Assembly (NCBI GenBank): GCA_023142215.1
Contig: JAGLJW010000064.1
Span: forward strand, 1 to 16,631
Reading direction: 5' to 3'
Source of the DNA: Candidatus Parcubacteria bacterium
Lineage (GTDB): Bacteria; Patescibacteriota; Patescibacteriia; Patescibacteriales; UBA12075
Length of the DNA stretch: 16,631 bases
Numbering within the stretch: the stretch's first letter is position 1; every line of letters begins with the position of its first letter. Made by a program: the position numbers and the translations under genes. This document shows, in pieces, positions 13,494 through 16,631 of this stretch. Under the pieces are notes generated by a model, which was not told where the DNA came from, did no database searches, and saw only the letters and a list, made by a program, of their open reading frames with translations.

Positions 13494-13769
13494 ATGAATA
13501 AAATTAACATTGGTTTGTTAAGAGCGATTGGAGGCAAGAAGCAATATAAATTAATCCTTGATAAAAATACGGGAAGAAAAATTGGAGAACCCCATACCTT
13601 TAGATATAAAGCGGCAATAAATGCACCGGAAGCATGTTGTTGTTTTGCTTTAATGGATCAATATACAAAAAAGGATTTACCATCAGCAGTTAATGCTTAC
13701 AGAATAATAGAGTTTAAATGGATCAATACAGAGACAAATGAAATAACAATCCAACCATTGTCTGCGTAA
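13494..13769 (+). CDS. Uncharacterised small protein, 91 aa, with a CCC motif
   Basis: I do not recognise this family. The ATG at 13494 is preceded 7 nt earlier by a strong AGGAGG (13481-13486); the TTG just before it is unlikely to be the start. The protein begins MNKINIGLLRAIGGKKQYKL, is soluble, and has a central APEACCCFALMDQYTKK with three adjacent cysteines (~45-47). It ends in a beta-rich ITIQPLSA. It has no signal peptide or membrane segment. It lies between the second R1 repeat and a strong hairpin, within the span bounded by the 48-bp direct repeats, so it may have arrived with the RiPP cluster. Its cysteines are central, so it does not look like a second RiPP precursor. Confidence 0.72.
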   Translation: MNKINIGLLRAIGGKKQYKLILDKNTGRKIGEPHTFRYKAAINAPEACCCFALMDQYTKKDLPSAVNAYRIIEFKWINTETNEITIQPLSA

Positions 13770-13778
13770 TCTATACAT

Positions 13779-13815
13779 ATTAAGCGTGAACGAAAAGCCC
13801 ACGTTCACGCTTAAT
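13779..13815 (+). terminator. Strong hairpin after the orphan gene
   Basis: A perfect 13-bp stem, ATTAAGCGTGAAC (13779-13791) with GTTCACGCTTAAT (13803-13815), has an 11-nt loop and starts 10 nt after the stop codon. The following TCTGATTTG is only weakly T-rich, so it is an intrinsic terminator of uncertain efficiency or a 3'-end stabiliser. Confidence 0.7.
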
Positions 13816-13852
13816 TCTGATTTGATAAATTATACTCATTTACTAAAATAGT

Positions 13853-13900
13853 AATTTAAATTTATTCAAAATTCATCTCATAAAAACAATAAAAAATTAT
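13853..13900. repeat. 48-bp direct repeat, right copy
   Basis: This copy is continuous with the larger methyltransferase remnant and differs from 11371-11418 at one position. The two copies lie in the same orientation, 2,482 bp apart, and bracket the RiPP-like cluster, R1 copy 2 and the orphan gene. Confidence 0.8.
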
Positions 13901-14039
13901 CCCTGTTGAAATTGCTACGTTGAGCGATTCAATATCTTTATTTATTTATTTTAATTTTTACAAAACCATCACTTAAATCTAAAATCTCTTTTTCCAACTG
14001 ATTTATAATAAAACAAAATAATAAAATATAGCGGAAAAT
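13861..14039 (-). pseudogene. Remnant of a TrmH/SpoU-family RNA 2'-O-methyltransferase (C-terminal part)
   Basis: Read on the minus strand, the remnant gives YILLFCFIINQLEKEIL, then DLSDGFVKIKINK, then a TAA. In the next frame it continues DIESLNVAISTGIIFY and a short tail to TAA. SLNVAISTGI is the SpoU motif 3, and the order of motifs matches the C-terminal end of the knotted methyltransferase domain. The frame break lies in a TAAA tandem tract (13938-13949). Removing one TAAA unit restores one continuous frame, so a 4-bp expansion explains it. The N-terminal two thirds are missing; the remnant stops where R1 copy 3 begins. Confidence 0.72.
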
Positions 14040-14052
14040 TTAATTAAAAAAA

Positions 14053-14254
14053 ATTTTAATATATTGTATTTTAATAAATCCTTGCTACAATACAAACAAG
14101 ATTTTACAGTTTTACTATTAAAACTATTAGCAAACCATATTCAATCTTAATTATTTTTTGTATATTCGTAAGATTTAATGGTTACATATTTGTTATAAAT
14201 AATTATTTTTAGTTAAATTTTAATCAAGTTCGTATATAATTTATTAGGCGAAAT
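14053..14254 (+). repeat. R1 repeat, copy 3 (most diverged)
   Basis: Same element as at 8771 and 13161, with more changes: TTGTAT (14064-14069), 16 nt, extended -10 TGCTACAAT ending at 14091. The micro-ORF reads ATG GTT ACA TAT TTG TTA TAA, still open, with two conservative and two silent-position changes. No plus-strand gene follows. It abuts the truncated end of the methyltransferase remnant. Confidence 0.82.
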
Positions 14255-14280
14255 TTTCTTTCAAATTATTTTTTGTTCAT

Positions 14281-14314
14281 AAAAAAAAGGCGTTAGCAGT
14301 ATTGCCAACGCCTT
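14281..14314 (-). terminator. Terminator for the decayed minus-strand gene
   Basis: On the minus strand AAGGCGTT (14314-14307) pairs with AACGCCTT (14294-14287), with further inner GC pairs, and is followed by eight T. It lies ~24 nt after the pseudogene's last stop codon. Confidence 0.85.
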
Positions 14315-14337
14315 GAATTTGAACCTGGTTTGCTCTT

Positions 14338-14644
14338 TTATTCTTCGTTTTGCTTATCCCACCTGATCATATTCCCGAAATGACAAACATCACCGCTTCT
14401 TCTCGATGGGTCATTGTTATACCAATAGCTATCAATACCTTTCTTTAAATAGCATAATTAATTGTAACACCTTCACAGCGTCATCAGTAATAAAACATAT
14501 TTTAGCGATGTCACCCGATACATATGGTCACTCAATTACTTCAAGACCAAGTCGCAATTTAACTACATCTATCATGTCGTTAATATTAGGACGTGCCCCT
14601 AAGCCTAGTTTTCCTTCACATGGATAGTTAGTGCAAACCGTGCA
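14338..14644 (-). pseudogene. Decayed gene of unknown family, ~100 codons
   Basis: Minus-strand translation gives CTNYPCEGKLGLGARPN, then INDMIDVVKLRLGLEVIE, a TGA, PYVSGDIAKICFITDDAVKV and LQLIMLFKERY. After a frame break it continues GIDSYWYNNDPSRRSGDVCH and FGNMIRWDKQNEE before TAA. The even amino acid composition, and the terminator placed just after the stop, argue for a former gene rather than chance. The TGA probably replaces TGG. The frame break fits a 5-nt loss between duplicated GGTAT units. Its 5' side ends at the inverted repeat of the 150-bp element, so the start was probably lost there. I do not recognise the family. Confidence 0.6.
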
Positions 14645-14645
14645 T

Positions 14646-14795
14646 TAGTGTCCAATAAAAACTCAAAAAAGTGATAATTGATGATTTTTTTCAATTTTAA
14701 TTTTAAATAAAGTTTTTACTTCAAGTGAGAGTCAATCTAATTATACCTAAACTTAAAGGTTTTTTCTATTTTTGTGGGTTTTTTGTTGGACACTA
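14646..14795. mobile_element. 150-bp non-coding element with terminal inverted repeats (MITE-like)
   Basis: The left end, TAGTGTCCAATAAAAACTC (14646-14664), is matched in reverse complement by 14776-14795, apart from one substitution, one extra A and a change near the inner end. The interior is AT-rich with no ORF. It separates the decayed gene from the IS30 element. It could be a MITE or the two leftover ends of a deleted insertion sequence. Confidence 0.5.
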
Positions 14796-14810
14796 GTGGA
14801 CATCCTAGAT

Positions 14811-15818
14811 TCAAGGATTTACTGCACCACTCTTAATAAATTGAGCGGACACCTCATTTGGTGTTTTGTAGTTTAAAGTTTTTCTAGGACGGTCATTTAT
14901 TTTTTCTTGAATAAGATAAATATCTTCATCTGTTACTTTAGACATATCTGTCTTTCTTGGCAAGTACTGTCTAACTAATTTGTTTAAATTTTCATCTCCT
15001 CCTTTTTGCCATGAGCAGTATGGATCACAGAAATAAGATTGAATGTTGAAAGTATTTAAAGTATTCAAATGATTTGCGTTTTCAGTTCCGTTATCTCTGG
15101 TGATTGTTTTCCACATTTCTTTTGGTAATGATTCAATGCTATCAACAATTGCATTTTCAGATTCTCGGGCTGTTTTATTTGGTAGTTTATGTAAACGGCA
15201 AAGCATTGATTTACGTTCATACTGTGTTGATAGTATTTCTCTTTGTTTGGAAAATATCATACTGTCTGTTTCCCAATCACCAAAGCGTTCTTTTTTATCT
15301 ATTTCTTCTGATCGTAAATGAATTGATATTCGCTCTAGAATATTGATTTTATTGCGTTTTTTACGATCAAATCTTCTTTGTCTTTTATGTTTGCCTGTTC
15401 TTAAATGAGGATAGAGATATTCAAATCTTCCTTTACCATTATATATGTATTGATAGATACTTTCATGGCTTATACTTTCGTCAATTAATTCTATTGGTGG
15501 TTCGTTATGTAATCTACCCGCAATCTGATCAGGACTAAAATCTTTTTTTAAATTTAATATCACATATTCTTTTAACTTTTTATATTTTAATTTTTCTAGT
15601 TTTTTTTGATTCTTTTTTCTTAATCGTGCTTCATGTAATCTCTGTGCATCTTTTGCTTTATATGGAAAAAGCTTACTGCTATTTCTTTTAATTTCTCTTG
15701 ATATATCTGTATGATTTCGATATAATTTTCTACCTATCCATCGATGAGACTTTTTCATTTTTAAATACAATTCTATTTTTTCCCTTTCATAAAAGGTAAT
15801 TCTTGATATTTTTGACAT
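14811..15818 (-). CDS. IS30-family transposase
   Basis: The 335-residue enzyme cuts and joins the ends of its insertion sequence. The N-terminal helix-turn-helix region (~6-48) includes ITFYEREKIELYLK and IGRKLYRNHTDISREIKR. The DDE catalytic residues fit GDWETD (D185), TRDNGTEN (D242) and WQKGGDENLNKLVRQYLPRK (E276). The length is normal and the frame is intact. As is common in IS30 transposases, the last residues (SGAVNP) are encoded by the terminal inverted repeat, so the TGA stop lies at or just outside the element's end. It starts at ATG 15818 with no Shine-Dalgarno sequence. Confidence 0.93.
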   Translation of the reverse strand: MSKISRITFYEREKIELYLKMKKSHRWIGRKLYRNHTDISREIKRNSSKLFPYKAKDAQRLHEARLRKKNQKKLEKLKYKKLKEYVILNLKKDFSPDQIAGRLHNEPPIELIDESISHESIYQYIYNGKGRFEYLYPHLRTGKHKRQRRFDRKKRNKINILERISIHLRSEEIDKKERFGDWETDSMIFSKQREILSTQYERKSMLCRLHKLPNKTARESENAIVDSIESLPKEMWKTITRDNGTENANHLNTLNTFNIQSYFCDPYCSWQKGGDENLNKLVRQYLPRKTDMSKVTDEDIYLIQEKINDRPRKTLNYKTPNEVSAQFIKSGAVNP

Positions 15819-15881
15819 ATATGCGATTTAGCTAATATTAGTTAACCGCTTATATTACTATAATTCTCAAGGTGGTGCAAT
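14821..15881 (-). mobile_element. Complete IS30-family insertion sequence (~1.06 kb)
   Basis: The ends are ACTGCACCAC (14821-14830) and GTGGTGCAAT (15872-15881), inverted copies with one mismatch, with looser similarity further in. They enclose the transposase gene. The length is typical of IS30 elements. A target-site duplication of 2-3 bp is expected but cannot be told apart from chance. Confidence 0.7.
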
Positions 15882-15928
15882 AGGTATTGATTCTAGTCAT
15901 TTCTAAATGACCTTGACAATACCTTGAA
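15882..15928. repeat. Nested hairpin beside the insertion sequence
   Basis: GGTATTG (15883-15889) pairs with CAATACC just past 15917, and inside it GTCATTT pairs with AAATGAC around 2 nt. It lies between the IS30 end and the promoter of the next gene. It could stop transcription entering from either side, but there is no T-run. Confidence 0.5.
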
Positions 15929-15936
15929 ATTAGAGA

Positions 15937-15966
15937 TTGACAACTGCGATAATAAAATGATATACA
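15937..15966 (+). promoter_or_regulatory. Probable promoter of the cohesin-like gene
   Basis: TTGACA (15937-15942) is followed 18 nt later by TATACA (15961-15966), about 28 nt before the start codon. Confidence 0.5.
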
Positions 15967-15993
15967 ACAATATCAGATAAATAACATAAAAAA

Positions 15994-16602
15994 ATGAACA
16001 ATATGCTTAGAATAAATTATTACAACAAAACAATAAATCAAAGTAAATTACCAATGAATTATAATTCTAGAATATTCTCTTTGAATATAAAGAATATTTT
16101 ATTTACTGTTTTTCTATTTCTTTTTTTACTATTTTTTATTTCCCTACCATTAACAGCAAAAAGTGAAGAAATTTTGCAAGTGACAGAAATAAAAACAGCC
16201 TCTATTTTTGTTGAGGATGTTATAGGAAATAATACGGAGAATATTGTTTTTGATGTCATGGTTAATCCAGGAGGACAGATAATTAATGCCGTAGAAATTT
16301 ATTTTAATTTTGCTACTACAACTTTAGAAGTTGAGAGTTTAAATTTTGAAAATTCGTTTTGCGAATTATATGTTGAAAAATCTTTTGATAATGCTACTGG
16401 AGAAATTAATGTCATATGCGGAAAAGCATATTCAGAAGTCAATGAGATTTCACAAATTGGACAAATTATTTTTAAACCAATCCAAAACGGATGGACTGAT
16501 TTTAACTTTAGCACATCATCGTCAGTGCTAGCCAATGATAGTTTTGGAACTAATATTTTAAAAAATATAGAAAACAAAAATATTTATATAAATGAATTAT
16601 AA
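15994..16602 (+). CDS. Secreted or membrane-anchored cohesin-like domain protein
   Basis: The 202-residue product has a positively charged N-terminus and one strong hydrophobic segment (~35-54), followed by LTAKS, which fits a signal peptide cut after LTA or an uncut anchor. Residues ~60-198 form a beta-rich domain with a cohesin-like layout: VFDVMVNPGGQIINAVEIYF, then TTTLEVESLNF, then GEINVICGKAY and a late IGQIIFKP. It ends with SSSVLANDSFGTNIL, a pattern common in cohesin-like modules of surface proteins in Patescibacteria. It probably acts outside the cell in protein-protein or surface attachment, but no dockerin partner is visible. ATGs at 16003 and 16054 are alternative starts; the last would give a more usual signal peptide length. 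It is intact and ends TAA. Confidence 0.65.
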   Translation: MNNMLRINYYNKTINQSKLPMNYNSRIFSLNIKNILFTVFLFLFLLFFISLPLTAKSEEILQVTEIKTASIFVEDVIGNNTENIVFDVMVNPGGQIINAVEIYFNFATTTLEVESLNFENSFCELYVEKSFDNATGEINVICGKAYSEVNEISQIGQIIFKPIQNGWTDFNFSTSSSVLANDSFGTNILKNIENKNIYINEL

Positions 16603-16631
16603 TATTTTGGGTCTGTCACCAAACTACAGTT
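16603..16631. other. Short end stretch with no feature
   Basis: Only 29 nt remain after the cohesin-like gene; nothing can be supported there. Confidence 0.5.

Noticed and set aside
13494..13769. The 91-aa orphan as a second RiPP precursor
   Set aside because: Its cysteines are central and adjacent, and the rest looks like a folded small protein with mixed strands and helices.
8771..14254. CRISPR array made by the R1 repeats
   Set aside because: The units are ~200 bp with kilobase spacing that holds genes; there are no short regularly spaced repeats and no cas genes.
14311..14345. A tRNA gene suggested by a TTTGAACCTGG-like string
   Set aside because: No acceptor, D or anticodon arms can be drawn around it; the sequence belongs to the end of the decayed gene and its terminator.
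14406..14627. A plus-strand ORF of 73 codons
   Set aside because: It lies antisense to the decayed minus-strand gene, has an unconvincing composition and no ribosome binding site; the minus-strand reading plus terminator explains the region better.

Overview
The window looks like a piece of the chromosome of an AT-rich bacterium with a small genome, most likely Candidate Phyla Radiation (Patescibacteria). That placement is an inference. It rests on the low GC, short ribosomal proteins, a shortened RNA polymerase alpha subunit, ribosomal genes without visible Shine-Dalgarno sequences, and a cohesin-like secreted protein. No marker here fixes the lineage. Coding follows the standard bacterial code: Trp is TGG, and about 680 codons of hsdR and the whole ribosomal operon contain no in-frame TGA.

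Region 1 (1-3485, all minus strand) holds accessory genes. These are the N-terminal ~680 residues of a type I restriction HsdR subunit that runs off the left edge, a minimal MscS-type channel, and an overlapping pair made of a 67-residue protein and a DUF2335-like membrane protein. The DUF2335-like gene is interrupted by one in-frame TGA.

Region 2 (3549-8053, minus strand) is a housekeeping operon: infA-rpmJ-rpsM-rpsK-rpsD-rpoA-rplQ-rplM-rpsI. A textbook promoter (TTGACA, 17 nt, TATAAT) precedes it and a terminator follows it. RpoA ends in a charged tail where the C-terminal domain should be, and S11 carries a long charged N-terminal extension. A cold-shock protein gene with its own promoter, leader and terminator lies upstream (8172-8550).

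Region 3 (8560-14340, mainly plus strand) is an accessory island rich in repeats. It starts with a 210-bp inverted-repeat element. A ~200-bp repeat carrying a promoter (called R1 here) occurs three times in the same orientation. The island holds a two-gene ATPase plus Toprim defence module. It also holds a compact RiPP-type cluster: a 46-residue precursor-like peptide ending in four cysteines, an intercistronic hairpin, and a radical SAM/SPASM protein with a PqqD-like C-terminal domain. A 91-residue orphan follows. A 48-bp direct repeat made of the 3' end of a TrmH/SpoU methyltransferase gene brackets the RiPP cluster and the orphan, which looks like the footprint of insertion at a gene's 3' end.

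Region 4 (14281-16631) holds a decayed minus-strand gene with its terminator, a 150-bp element with terminal inverted repeats, a complete IS30-family insertion sequence, and a gene for a secreted or membrane-anchored cohesin-like protein.

The most interesting content is the RiPP cluster together with the R1 repeats and the trmH-tail repeat. They suggest a small module assembled by insertion beside a methyltransferase gene. Its genes have strong Shine-Dalgarno sequences, unlike the housekeeping genes nearby.
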